From: Planctomycetaceae bacterium
GTDB lineage: Bacteria; Planctomycetota; Planctomycetia; Pirellulales; Pirellulaceae
Length of the DNA stretch: 64,000 nt
Assembly: GCA_020638995.1 (NCBI GenBank)
Contig: JACKHM010000001.1
Span: 1,736,001-1,800,000, forward strand
Direction: 5' to 3'
In this document: one piece after another, positions 15,048 through 23,673 of the stretch
Numbering within the stretch: position 1 is the first letter of the stretch
Layout: each line of letters starts with the position of its first letter
Program-made: the position numbers and the translations under genes
Notes under the pieces: generated by a model
What the model was told of the DNA's origin: nothing
The model's input: the letters and a program-made list of their open reading frames with translations, nothing else
Databases searched by the model: none

Positions 15048-16475
15048 ATGTCATCGGTACCAGAATTTGACGACCGACGCAGCAGCCGTTTTCAAAGCAT
15101 AGTCAACGCTTTTCTCAGCCAGAGCGGACTCCCTTTTGCGCACGTCCTGTCGGTCGAACGCATCGAACGAGTCTTTGCCAAACATGGCAACCTCTTTGCC
15201 GCCAGCGCCATCTATTCCACCGCAGTGATGGTCTGGTCCTTTCTGGGACAAGTGCTGCGCGACGGCAAGGAAGCTTCCTGCCAGGCCGCCGTCGCTCGCG
15301 TGGTCACGTACTGCCAGCAACAAGACACCGAGCCGCCCACGGCAGACACCGGCGACTATTGCAAGGCGAGGGCCAAGCTGTCTGCAGCCGCCTTGCGTGA
15401 GTTGGCCCAAGAGATCGCCGGTGAAGTAGAAGACCAAGCCGCACCGACTTGGCTGTTCAAGGACAAGTATCACGCCAAGCTCATCGACGGCTTCACGTTC
15501 ACGATGCCCGACACCCAGAAGAACCAGAAGAAGTTTCCGCATCCCAGGACCCAAACGCGAGGCGTCGGGTTGCCGATCGCGCGCGCCGTGGCCATCCTGT
15601 CGCTGGCGACCGCCTGTGTGATGGACGCGGCGTATGGTCCTTACTCCGGCAAGGAAACCGGCGAGTCGGCCTTGATGCGTACGCTGCTGGGGAGCTTGTC
15701 GAAGGGCGACATCGCGGTGATGGACCGCTATTACTGCTCCTTCTGGATGATCGCCATGTTGCTCTCGCAAGGCACGCAGGTGTGTGCTCGCAAACATCAT
15801 CTGCGGCATTCGGACTTTCGCCGAGGCCAGCGGTTGGGCAAGTACGATCACCTCATCGTCTGGACGCGACCACAGCGGCCGACATGGATGGACGAAGCAA
15901 CGTACGCTCAGATTCCTGCCACGCTGATGCTGCGTGAGATCCGCTACAACGTCGTCGAGCCTGGCCGTCGCACGCGGAGTATTGACGTCATCACGACACT
16001 GGTGGATGCAGACGAATTCACAAAGGAAGAGATTGCCCAGTTATATGGTTTTCGCTGGAACTCAGAGCTGGATATCAGGAGCATCAAGGACTCGCTGAAC
16101 TTAGGCCACGTTCGTTGCAAGTCGCCCGAAATGGTCGACCGGGAATTCTGGACGACATTCCTGGGTTACAACTTGATTCGCATCACCGCAGCGGGAGCGG
16201 CATGGTTGCACGATAAACAACCGCGTCAGATCAGCTTTGTGAGCACGTGTCAGTATGTGTTGTCGTCTTGGATGTTGTTGTCGTGCGGATTGGTTGCCGC
16301 CAGGTGCTTGTGTTCGCTGATTGCGACGTCCCTATCTCAGATTGCGTCATGTGAAGTGGGCAACCGTCCCGGCCGTTTAGAACCTCGCGTGCTCAAGCGC
16401 CGCCGACACGGCTACAAACTGATGCAACAACCCCGACACGTCCTTCGCAGCAAATTGCGTAAGAAATGTACATGA
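15048..16475 (+). CDS. IS4-family DDE transposase
   Basis: A 475-residue transposase. The IS4 YREK signature is perfect: Y-x2-R-x3-E-x6-K in YGFRWNSELDIRSIKDSL. Catalytic Asp residues lie in KLIDGFTFTMPDT and in DIAVMDRYYCSFW. The C-terminus is basic, ending HVLRSKLRKKCT. Full length and uninterrupted, so it should be active. The enzyme excises and inserts the element without replication. ATG at 15048 follows the hairpin-embedded ribosome-binding site. Confidence 0.92.
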   Translation: MSSVPEFDDRRSSRFQSIVNAFLSQSGLPFAHVLSVERIERVFAKHGNLFAASAIYSTAVMVWSFLGQVLRDGKEASCQAAVARVVTYCQQQDTEPPTADTGDYCKARAKLSAAALRELAQEIAGEVEDQAAPTWLFKDKYHAKLIDGFTFTMPDTQKNQKKFPHPRTQTRGVGLPIARAVAILSLATACVMDAAYGPYSGKETGESALMRTLLGSLSKGDIAVMDRYYCSFWMIAMLLSQGTQVCARKHHLRHSDFRRGQRLGKYDHLIVWTRPQRPTWMDEATYAQIPATLMLREIRYNVVEPGRRTRSIDVITTLVDADEFTKEEIAQLYGFRWNSELDIRSIKDSLNLGHVRCKSPEMVDREFWTTFLGYNLIRITAAGAAWLHDKQPRQISFVSTCQYVLSSWMLLSCGLVAARCLCSLIATSLSQIASCEVGNRPGRLEPRVLKRRRHGYKLMQQPRHVLRSKLRKKCT

Positions 16476-17832
16476 ACTAACTTGCAACGTGACAGTGCCA
16501 TTCGAAGCTAGATCGGTTTATGCCGATTATTCATGAGATCCTGGAGCGGGATCGCCAGGCTCCCAGGAAGCAGCGGCACACGGCGCAGCGCATCTTCGAT
16601 CGTCTCCGTGTCGAACATGACTACGACGGCGGCTATACGATCGTGAAGGATGCGGTGCGTGCTTGGAAGCATGGTCAGGCGGAAGTCTTCTTACCGCTGA
16701 GCCATCGCGCGGGTGAAGCTCAAGCGGACTTCGGCGAAGTCACCGTAGTCCTCAACGGCAAGACGACGAAGGCTGCATTCTTTGTCATCACGTTGCCCTA
16801 CAGCGACGCGATCTTCTGTCAGGTGTTTCCCCAGGAATGCACGGAGACGTTTCAAGAAGGTCACTGCCGGGCCTTTGAGTTCTTTGGCGGCGTGCCGCGT
16901 CGCATCAGTTATGACAACAGCAAGATTGCCGTCTTGAAGATCGTGGGTGGTCGCGGACGGGAAGCGACTCGCGAGTTCTTGAGACTGGAGAGTCACTATC
17001 TGTTCGAGCATCACTTCTGCCGCGTGCGGCGTCCCAATGAGAAAGGGCACGTCGAGAACTTGCTCGGCTTCGCGCGTCGCAACTTCTTAGTGCCGATCCC
17101 GGAAGTAGGGAGTTTGGAAACGCTTAACGCGCAGCTGATCGAACACTGTCGTCGGGATCTGCAGCGGCAGTTGCGTGGCAAATCGGCGACGAAGGAAGCG
17201 TTGTTACTCGAAGAGCAAAGTGCTCTGTCGGAGATTCCTCGTCAGGCGTTTGAATCACGACGCATTCAAACCGCCAAGGCCAGTTCGCTATCGCTGGTTC
17301 GCTTTCATGGCAACGATTACTCGGTTCCCACGGCTTATGCTCATCATCAGGTGACGGTGGTTGGCGGCATCGAAGAGGTTCGCATCGCCGTTGGCAATCA
17401 ACTCGTGGCTCGGCATCCGCGTCACTGGGGGAAGGAGCATACAGAGTTCAATCCGATTCATTACTTAGCTTTGTTGGAACGTAAGCCTGGGGCCTTTGAT
17501 TACGCTCGTCCCTTGGAAGATTGGCAATTGCCGGAGTGCTTCGCGGTACTGCGTCGTCGCCAGGAAACCGTGCTGAAGAACCTCGGCACACGCGAATTCA
17601 TCAAGGTGCTGCGACTGTTGGAGCAGGCCACGTTATCGCAGTTGACCGCCGCAGTGGACTACGCGTTATCGATCGGTGCCAAGAGTGCCGATGCGATTCA
17701 GCTGATCCTGCGTTCTCAGCAAGAGCCGCCGGTCGACTTGTTCTGTCTGGATGGCCGTCCTCACTTGCAGGGAGTTCGCGTACCGCTTCCCGATCTCGGG
17801 GCCTATCAATCCTTGCGAGTGGGAGCCTAGCC

Positions 17833-18657
17833 ATGAAACCCCAAGAAACCAAAAGCACCCTCTTACTGAAGCATCACCTGAAAGCATTGAAGCTGCCCAC
17901 GATGCACAGCGAATGCGAGAAAGTCGCGGCCCGCTGTGCCCGCGAGAACGTGGATCACTTGGGCTTCCTTCTGCAACTCTGCGAATTGGAACGCATCGAT
18001 CGCGAGAAGCGAGCGTCCGAGCGTCGCCTGAAAGATGCCAAGTTCCCCAACACGAAAACGTTGGAGAGCTTCGACTTCGCCGCGCAGCCGTCAATCAACA
18101 AGCTGCTTGTTACCGAGCTGATGCGTGGCGCGTATCTCACTCAGCGAGAGTCGATCATCTTGATTGGCAACGCCGGGACGGGCAAGACGCACTTGGCAAC
18201 GGCGTTGGGCGTCGAAGCGTGCGGCCAAGGCAAGCGAGTTCGCTTCTGGCGCGTCACCGAACTGATCACGCATCTGATCGAAGCGCGTGAAGAACGGCAG
18301 TTGTTACGCTTGAAGAACCAACTCGCCAAGCTCGATCTGTTGATCCTGGACGAGTTGGGATACGTGCCCGCCAGCAAGTTGGGCGCGGAACTGTTATTCG
18401 ACATCATTAGCACGGCTTACGAGCGGACGAGTCTGATCGTGACGACGAACCTGCCGTTCGAGAATTGGACCGAAGTACTGGGCAGTGAGCGGCTAACGGG
18501 CGCCACGCTTGACCGGCTCACGCACCGCTGTCACATCCTGGAAGCCAGCGGCGAGAGTTACCGCCTGGCCGACGCTCGTCGTCGTCAAACCCCAAAAACC
18601 TCGCACAATCGCGCGAAACAAATCGGGGAATCAACTCGTAAATCCAAGGGAGTTTAA
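17833..18657 (+). CDS. istB: IstB transposition helper ATPase
   Basis: A 274-residue AAA+ ATPase of the IstB/DnaC type. Walker A is GNAGTGKTHLATAL near residue 115, Walker B is LDLLILDELGYVP, and sensor-1 is LIVTTNLPFENW. IstB assembles on target DNA and stimulates IstA. Its start is 3 bp after the istA stop, as is usual in IS21. Full length, with an extended basic C-terminus (ending ESTRKSKGV). Confidence 0.92.
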   Translation: MKPQETKSTLLLKHHLKALKLPTMHSECEKVAARCARENVDHLGFLLQLCELERIDREKRASERRLKDAKFPNTKTLESFDFAAQPSINKLLVTELMRGAYLTQRESIILIGNAGTGKTHLATALGVEACGQGKRVRFWRVTELITHLIEAREERQLLRLKNQLAKLDLLILDELGYVPASKLGAELLFDIISTAYERTSLIVTTNLPFENWTEVLGSERLTGATLDRLTHRCHILEASGESYRLADARRRQTPKTSHNRAKQIGESTRKSKGV

Positions 18658-18670
18658 GCTGCTGCGTCCG

Positions 18671-18695
18671 CGCAAGACCTGTGAGGGGTCTTGCG
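18671..18695 (+). terminator. Hairpin downstream of istB
   Basis: CGCAAGACC (18671-18679) pairs with GGTCTTGCG (18687-18695). No T-run follows, so it may be a weak terminator or structural element of the IS right end. Confidence 0.4.
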
Positions 18696-18770
18696 GGCCG
18701 CTCAGCCAAATTACAATAAGAAACAACAAATCGGGCGCTAGCCTTTTCAACCGCCCAAGCGCTGGCATTT

Positions 18771-19058
18771 TCAAACGCCGTTCACAACCTTAGCATCGTC
18801 GTCGACTTCGACCTCGTGTAGGCGGCCACCGTACAGCCGATCTTGACGGTCTTTCCTTACTCCGGAAATCCAATACTCGTCGCCCGTTTCAATATCGAAA
18901 TAGTTGCACTTGTACCCGCGTCCCTTCAGGCTCTGAAAGGACTGGCCCCTGTATCGAATCGTCCGACCGGTTTTCGAGAACGAAACCCATCCGATTCTCG
19001 CCGGACCTTCGAGTGCACCGGCCTTTCGCTCAATGTATTTGATCAGTCGTTTCCTCAT
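18771..19058 (-). pseudogene. Conserved hypothetical protein truncated by IS21
   Basis: From the ATG at 19058 (GGGAGG six bases upstream) the frame reads MRKRLIKYIERKAGALEGPA, then RIGWVSFSKTGRTIRYRG, GYKCNYFDIETGDEYWISGV and DRLYGGRLHEVEVDDD. This is a common hypothetical protein of about 100-115 residues; homologues continue with a REEYW-like tail. Here the last five codons come from the IS21 right inverted repeat, so the C-terminus has been replaced. The missing tail is not present on the left side of the IS. Confidence 0.65.
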
Positions 19059-19148
19059 GCTTACCTCCCATGACGCAGACAACAGATCGACGACTTTGGT
19101 TCAGAGCGTCGCCCAATCACTCGCCCCAATACAAAGGAGGAGATCCCT

Positions 19149-20546
19149 TTGATCCAAATCACACGTTTACTCGCTCGTCAACTAAAGCCCGTCTTTCGCC
19201 GCATGATCACAGAAAATGGCAGGGGCACGATTCATGCACCGGTACTAATGCACGCTGGCCCCGAAGGATTGCGAATTCGGATCTCTTCCTCGGAAGTCGC
19301 TGCCGAATACCACGATCCAACACCTTGCGAGGCCGACGCCGCGTACGTTCCTTTTGAATTCCTTAATGACTGCGAAGCCAACAGCGACACTCCAGTCCAG
19401 ATCGAGATGACTTCCGGTGATCGTGTGATGGCGACCTGGAACGAAGGCCACGTTCCACAGATGAAACACTACGATGTTGCGGCCACGGAGCACTTCTTTC
19501 CAACCCGGATCGAGGCATTTGCGGATAACCCGCCAGAACTTGCTAATGCATTGCACGCGGCGATGGAAACGGCGTCGAACGAGTCGACTCGTTATTCTCT
19601 GCACTGCGTTCAGCTAAGCGGTTCGGGCACGATTGCCGCAACGGACGCTGGCCAGATCTTGGTTCAGTCCGGCTTCGAGTTCCCTTGGGAAAAAGACTTG
19701 CTGATTCCACGTCGGTCAGTCTTTGGCTCCAGTCAATTGCCGAGCAATACGAAGGTGGAAGTCGGTAAGTCTGAACGCTGGGTGTGCTTTCGCATTGGGA
19801 GTTGGTCGTTTCAGTTCGCAATCAATGTGGAAGGTCGTTTTCCAGACGTAGAATCGATGATTCGCGACGCCGCACACGCATCCGCATCGATCCAGATCGA
19901 TTCGCACGATGCCACGTTCTTGCTGAAGTCGATGAAACAACTTCCCGGTGGCGATACATTTCACTCGCCGGTGACGGTCGATGCCAACGGCAGAGTCTTC
20001 ATTCGCTCCCAAGGTGAAGACGCTCCAAGTCCGGTGGAGATCCTATTGTCAAATTCGACTCGCTCTGGACAGGCGGAACGCATCAATACCGACCGCAAAT
20101 TCCTACGTCGTGCCCTCGATTTAGGCTTCCGGGAAATCCATGTCTTTGCACCAGATCAACCGCTGCTTTGCGTGGATCATCGCCGCAAGTATCTGTGGGC
20201 GACGCTCACACCCGAAGACGCCATCAAACCATCTGACGACGCAGTGCGAATCAGTTCTGTATTCGACGATGCGTCCGTTCCCATCACGACGACTCAAACC
20301 CAACAGGAGACAACCGTGGCGAAGTCAGCACAAACCAGTTCGGCGAACTCGCAATCCGACAACCAACAAACTGCATCTAGATCGACCGACGAACTGATCG
20401 ATGCGGCGGAGCACCTCAAGGCATCACTTCGCGACACGCTGGGGAAGACCAACGAGCTGATCGTTGGTCTTAAGCGGCATCGCAAGGAAGCCAAGATCGT
20501 TCGCACGACGCTGGATTCGTTGAGGCAGTTGCAGACGGTCGGTTAG
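19149..20546 (+). CDS. Divergent DNA sliding-clamp-like protein (DnaN fold candidate)
   Basis: A 465-residue protein with TTG start, fixed by AAGGAGG eight bases upstream. Three segments resemble the tripartite beta clamp. Most telling is FAINVEGRFPDVESMI (about residue 225), which matches the LIDGRFPDY-type element of DnaN. SPVTVDANGRVFIRS follows, then INTDRKFLRRALDLG where DnaN has FNVxYLLDAL, and LCVDHRRKYLWATL where DnaN ends near YVxMPMRL. After residue 390 comes a low-complexity Gln/Ser/Thr tail and a helical end with ELIDAAEHLKASLRDTLG. Clamps tether polymerases and repair enzymes to DNA. Homology is my reading by eye. Confidence 0.5.
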   Translation: MIQITRLLARQLKPVFRRMITENGRGTIHAPVLMHAGPEGLRIRISSSEVAAEYHDPTPCEADAAYVPFEFLNDCEANSDTPVQIEMTSGDRVMATWNEGHVPQMKHYDVAATEHFFPTRIEAFADNPPELANALHAAMETASNESTRYSLHCVQLSGSGTIAATDAGQILVQSGFEFPWEKDLLIPRRSVFGSSQLPSNTKVEVGKSERWVCFRIGSWSFQFAINVEGRFPDVESMIRDAAHASASIQIDSHDATFLLKSMKQLPGGDTFHSPVTVDANGRVFIRSQGEDAPSPVEILLSNSTRSGQAERINTDRKFLRRALDLGFREIHVFAPDQPLLCVDHRRKYLWATLTPEDAIKPSDDAVRISSVFDDASVPITTTQTQQETTVAKSAQTSSANSQSDNQQTASRSTDELIDAAEHLKASLRDTLGKTNELIVGLKRHRKEAKIVRTTLDSLRQLQTVG

Positions 20547-20606
20547 CCTCGTTGAGCGTACAAACCGCCAACGCAAGTTTCGTCGGAGAGCTGAAGCTAA
20601 ACGGCA

Positions 20607-22022
20607 TCAAGGGCAACTTCTCGAAATACGAAAACCAAGAACGTTGCTGCAGTGCCCAGGTCCGTTCCAGAGGCGATAGGCGGCACGGCAGACGAAGGCC
20701 GAACTCCCGAACGAGCCACCACGCATTACACGGGTCTCTCCGGATACTGGGCCGCTCGGGTCAGTCAGCTCGTCAGCTTTGTATCCCTGGAACCAGTCCC
20801 AACACCATTCCCAGACGTTGCTGTGCATGTCATAGATCCCAAACTCATTCGGTCGCAACGTGCCCACCACATGCATCTGCCCACCAGAGTTCTTCGAGAA
20901 CCAAGCAAATTCCTCTAAACTCCTCTCACTGTCTCCGCATGACCATTTTGTCGTTGTGCCCGCCCGACATGCGTACTCCCACTCAGCCTCGGTTGGTAGT
21001 CGGTATCCAGATCCTCCGTTAATAGAGACCGCTTTACCGTCGATTTTGTAATAAAGTTGGAGTCCTTCCTTATCACTCAACCGGTTGCAGAAACTCACCG
21101 CATCGTACCAACTCACGCATTCGACCGGTTGCTGATGGTCGCCTGTAATTTGGCTTGGGTTACGCCCGATCACTTGCTCATATTCGCTCTGAGTGACCGT
21201 GTGGATGCCGAGATAGTACGGCCTCGTGATCCGTACCAGGTGTTGTGGCTTTTCCTCGTCGCAAGCACCGCTTTCCCAGGCGGGCGAGCCCATCATGAAC
21301 TCACCTGCCTGAATTAGTTTCAGCTGCATGCCAATTGAAATCGTTACGATGTCACTGGGGATCGGAACGGACCTCGTCTCTGACGTGTTAGCAACCGAGC
21401 CTTCATCGTCGCCGATTGCCATTGCGAGTGTGAAGCGATGACCGCATCGGCGACACCTAGCCCGTTTCCCCATCTTGGACTCCGGTACGAAGTACGCTTT
21501 GCCGCATACTGGACAACAGATGCGAATCACTACCTCCGCCGTCTCCGTACTTTCTTGTGGCTTCGGATGGCGTGTTGGCGTATCCCGTGAAGTTGTCGGT
21601 GAAGCACTCGTTGACAACTCAACGCCCCATGTCTTTAACAACCGTGCTTGAGCATCCAGAAGTCGCTCCCGAAAATCAACATGCTGAAGCAACCTCATCC
21701 GGTAATTGAGCTTCATCCATTCACATTCGCTTGCGAGAACAGGAACGAAGTTATTTCGTTTCTCTTTCTCGGTCATCCATAAGGCGACCTCGTCTTTTAC
21801 ATAGTCAGAGTCAAGCGAATTAGGCGTCATCACGACCAGAAACCAGTCACATAGACGAAGCCCTTCGTCAATGCTGTCTTGCCACTGTGAAGCTGTCTTG
21901 ATGTCATCAGTCGAGTACCAAGTGTCGATGCCATGACGTCTGAGTAACGAGATGATTTCCCGTTCCACGAAGTCGCGGTCTAAAGACGAATGACTGATGA
22001 AGATACGTTTAGGCTTTTCCAC
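20607..22022 (-). CDS. TIR - zinc ribbon - FGE-sulfatase-domain fusion protein
   Basis: A 471-residue fusion. Residues 1-130 are a TIR domain: RIFISHSSLDRDFVEREI, GIDTWYSTDDI and a Glu in WQDSIDEGLRLCDWFLVVMTP. Residues 168-205 form a CPVCGKAY to CRRCGHRFTL zinc ribbon (MJ0042-like). Residues 230-471 are an FGE/SUMF1 fold: GEFMMGSPAWESG, QPVECVSWYDAVSFCNRLS, YRLPTEAEWEYACRAGT, GIYDMHSNVWEWCWDW, VMRGGSF and LGFRISRS. Bacterial TIR domains often consume NAD+ in defence; FGE-like domains can act as binding modules. The arrangement suggests a sensor-effector. It is convergent with the clamp-like gene. Confidence 0.85.
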   Translation of the reverse strand: MEKPKRIFISHSSLDRDFVEREIISLLRRHGIDTWYSTDDIKTASQWQDSIDEGLRLCDWFLVVMTPNSLDSDYVKDEVALWMTEKEKRNNFVPVLASECEWMKLNYRMRLLQHVDFRERLLDAQARLLKTWGVELSTSASPTTSRDTPTRHPKPQESTETAEVVIRICCPVCGKAYFVPESKMGKRARCRRCGHRFTLAMAIGDDEGSVANTSETRSVPIPSDIVTISIGMQLKLIQAGEFMMGSPAWESGACDEEKPQHLVRITRPYYLGIHTVTQSEYEQVIGRNPSQITGDHQQPVECVSWYDAVSFCNRLSDKEGLQLYYKIDGKAVSINGGSGYRLPTEAEWEYACRAGTTTKWSCGDSERSLEEFAWFSKNSGGQMHVVGTLRPNEFGIYDMHSNVWEWCWDWFQGYKADELTDPSGPVSGETRVMRGGSFGSSAFVCRAAYRLWNGPGHCSNVLGFRISRSCP

Positions 22023-22248
22023 GACTATACTGCGTCAAATGCAACAAACGGAATGCGAAAGGATTCACTAGAAGCCCAGTCGATTGTCGCAAACGTCTAT
22101 CTGCATCTCAAGCTCGCTATTCAATACGTCTCGTCTCTCCAAATCCAGCCCTACCTGCCCAGCTACGTTCGCTGGGTATGTTGTGTCGATTCTCAGCCCC
22201 CATTCCCCTGGAACCCAATGAGTTCCAAACGCACATAGGAGTCCGAAC

Positions 22249-22767
22249 ATGCTCAAACTCAATGTCGGCGTGAACAAGAAGATCGGCCTGCCCGATTTCG
22301 GCAGTCTTGGGACTTCCTGTCATGTCGAAGTGGAAGTCGATGGTCATTTGATCTTCGATGATTTGGACGCCTTTCACCAGAAGGTCCGTCAAGCGTATGT
22401 TGCGTGTGCCCAGGCCGTCAACGACGAGCTGGCTCGGCAGGCATCGACTACTCAGCCCGCGAGTCAGCCACACGCTGCCGCCAGCAATGGCCACGCCGCG
22501 ACAAACGGCAACGGCAATGGCAACGGATATCGCAACGGCACCAACGGCGGCACGGCGTCTCAGAAGCAGCTCAACTATGCCAACCAACTCGCTGGCCAGA
22601 TCCAAGGACTCGGTGTCCGACGCTTGGAAGCACTCGCCGACAAGATGTTCGGTAAGCCGCTGGCCGGGCTGTCGAGTCTCGATGCCAGTGCTTTGATCGA
22701 CACATTGAAAGCGATCAAGGACGGTCGCTTGGACTTGAACGCAGCTCTCGATGGAGCAGCTGCATGA
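22249..22767 (+). CDS. Linker-rich protein with C-terminal annealing-protein-type helical domain
   Basis: A 172-residue protein. The N-terminal 60 residues form a compact domain (LKLNVGVNKKIGLPDFGSLG). A Gly/Asn-rich linker follows (NGNGNGNGYRNGTNGG). The C-terminal 60 residues (SQKQLNYANQLAGQIQGLGV, then LADKMFGKPLAGLSSLDASA) resemble the helical tail found on phage and plasmid single-strand-annealing proteins. It overlaps the nuclease gene by 4 bp (ATGA), so the two are translationally coupled. Direct DNA binding is inferred, not seen. Confidence 0.55.
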   Translation: MLKLNVGVNKKIGLPDFGSLGTSCHVEVEVDGHLIFDDLDAFHQKVRQAYVACAQAVNDELARQASTTQPASQPHAAASNGHAATNGNGNGNGYRNGTNGGTASQKQLNYANQLAGQIQGLGVRRLEALADKMFGKPLAGLSSLDASALIDTLKAIKDGRLDLNAALDGAAA

Positions 22768-23591
22768 TTAGTACCGCCCACGAAGCCAACGGACTCAAAG
22801 AGCGGTCACGCGACGTCTGGGCGTACATGTCGCCGTCGAGGCTGAATGCCTGGCTGAAATGCCCCGTTGCGTTCAAGCTGCGTTACATCGACGGGATTCG
22901 GTCGCCAACAACGCCAAGTTTGTTTCTCGGTAAAGCCGTTCATGCCGGGTTGGAGTGCTTTTATCGGCATCGGCAGGTGGGAATGCATTTGGAGCCGGGT
23001 GATGTGATCCAACGTCTCGATACGTGCTGGGGAGCGTTACTTTCCGAAGACTGTATGACGTTCACGTCGACCAGCGACGAAGAGAATCTCAAGCAACAAG
23101 CCGCTGGGCTCATCCAAGCTTATCTTGACCAGCTCGGTGACGAACCAGTGCCTGCCGCCGTCGAGACGACTCTGCAAGAACCGTTGGTCGATCCATTCAC
23201 TGGCGAGGATCTCGGCATTCCGCTGCTGGGAGTTGTCGATCTGATCGTCCCCGGCGACAGTAGTTCGGTGGTCGTGGACTTCAAGACCTCGGCAAAGTCA
23301 GGACCGCCGTGCGAAAAGGTTCACGAAGTCCAGCTGTCGGCGTATTCGTATTTGTATCGTGCAACTACGCAGCAAGCCGAGTCCGGCCTGCAGATCCGCA
23401 GCTTGATCAAGACCAAGACGCCGAAGATCGAATGCCGCGAGTACCCGGCACGTAGCGAATCGCAGCTTCGGCGTTTTTTCCAGATCGTGCGGGCCTATCT
23501 CGACGACCTGGATCGTGGGCGGTTTGTTCATCGGCCCGGATTCGGCTGCACGATGTGCGAATTCAGCGACGGGACGTGCGACGCAGCCTAG
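22764..23591 (+). CDS. RecB/Cas4-like PD-(D/E)XK nuclease with Fe-S cysteines
   Basis: A 275-residue nuclease of the PD-(D/E)XK superfamily. MSPSRLNAWLKCPVAFKLRY is the usual N-terminal start, then FLGKAVHAGLECFY. The active site is GVVDLI with VVVDFKTS, and QLSAYSYLY is the QxxxY motif. Four cysteines, C33 and C262, C265, C272 (CTMCEFSDGTC), match the 4Fe-4S cluster of AddB and Cas4. Such enzymes resect DNA ends. Coupled to the gene at 22249. There is no CRISPR array or cas gene in the window, so this is probably an element-encoded recombination nuclease. Confidence 0.85.
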   Translation: MISTAHEANGLKERSRDVWAYMSPSRLNAWLKCPVAFKLRYIDGIRSPTTPSLFLGKAVHAGLECFYRHRQVGMHLEPGDVIQRLDTCWGALLSEDCMTFTSTSDEENLKQQAAGLIQAYLDQLGDEPVPAAVETTLQEPLVDPFTGEDLGIPLLGVVDLIVPGDSSSVVVDFKTSAKSGPPCEKVHEVQLSAYSYLYRATTQQAESGLQIRSLIKTKTPKIECREYPARSESQLRRFFQIVRAYLDDLDRGRFVHRPGFGCTMCEFSDGTCDAA

Positions 23592-23673
23592 GAGCAGACG
23601 TCGGATTGCATGACAGTCGGTGTTTAGATTGTTGTGCCGTGGCTTCAATCGAATTGCAACTCGGAGAAACTAT

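Larger units (their letters stand above)
14877..16503 (+). mobile_element. IS4-family insertion sequence nested in istA
   Basis: Terminal repeats GAATGGCACTGTCAC and its complement GTGACAGTGCCATTC bound 1627 bp. An 11-bp target duplication GAAGCTAGATC lies at 14866-14876 and 16504-16514. Size and duplication length suit IS4. The intact duplication and open transposase frame suggest recent insertion. Confidence 0.92.
14708..17830 (+). pseudogene. istA: IstA transposase, split by an IS4-type insertion
   Basis: The N-terminal piece (14708-14876) opens MEKWVEIRRRVLGKEISKRQ, then WRTLQRIL, the IstA helix-turn-helix. The remainder resumes at 16515 as FMPIIHEILERDRQAPRK. Removing the nested element and one 11-bp repeat restores exactly 494 codons. 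The DDE residues are visible: AQADFGEV, ISYDNSKIAV and NEKGHVENLL. IstA catalyses strand cleavage and transfer. In its present form it is inactive unless the second part (start ATG 16520, missing the HTH) has residual activity. Confidence 0.9.
14559..18786 (+). mobile_element. IS21-family insertion sequence, itself interrupted
   Basis: Perfect 36-bp terminal inverted repeats start TGTGAACGGCGTTTGAAAAT (14559-14594) and mirror at 18751-18786, ending in CA as in IS21. A second internal TTGAAAA/TAGCGC repeat lies inside the right end. It carries istA (interrupted) and istB. Without the nested element its length is about 2.6 kb, normal for IS21. The flanks (GGCTG left, ACCTT right) show no target duplication, so an adjacent deletion or rearrangement is likely. 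The right end truncates the gene at 18771-19058. Confidence 0.9.

Noticed and set aside
15051..15851. Long minus-strand frame antisense to the IS4 transposase
   Set aside because: A shadow of the GC-rich transposase coding frame.
20607..20760. FGE C-terminus as a variable region of a diversity-generating retroelement
   Set aside because: The C-terminal FGE pattern resembles such targets, but there is no reverse transcriptase or template repeat in the window.
22764..23591. Cas4 of a CRISPR system
   Set aside because: The cysteines and motifs fit Cas4/AddB, but no repeat array, cas1 or cas2 exists in the window.
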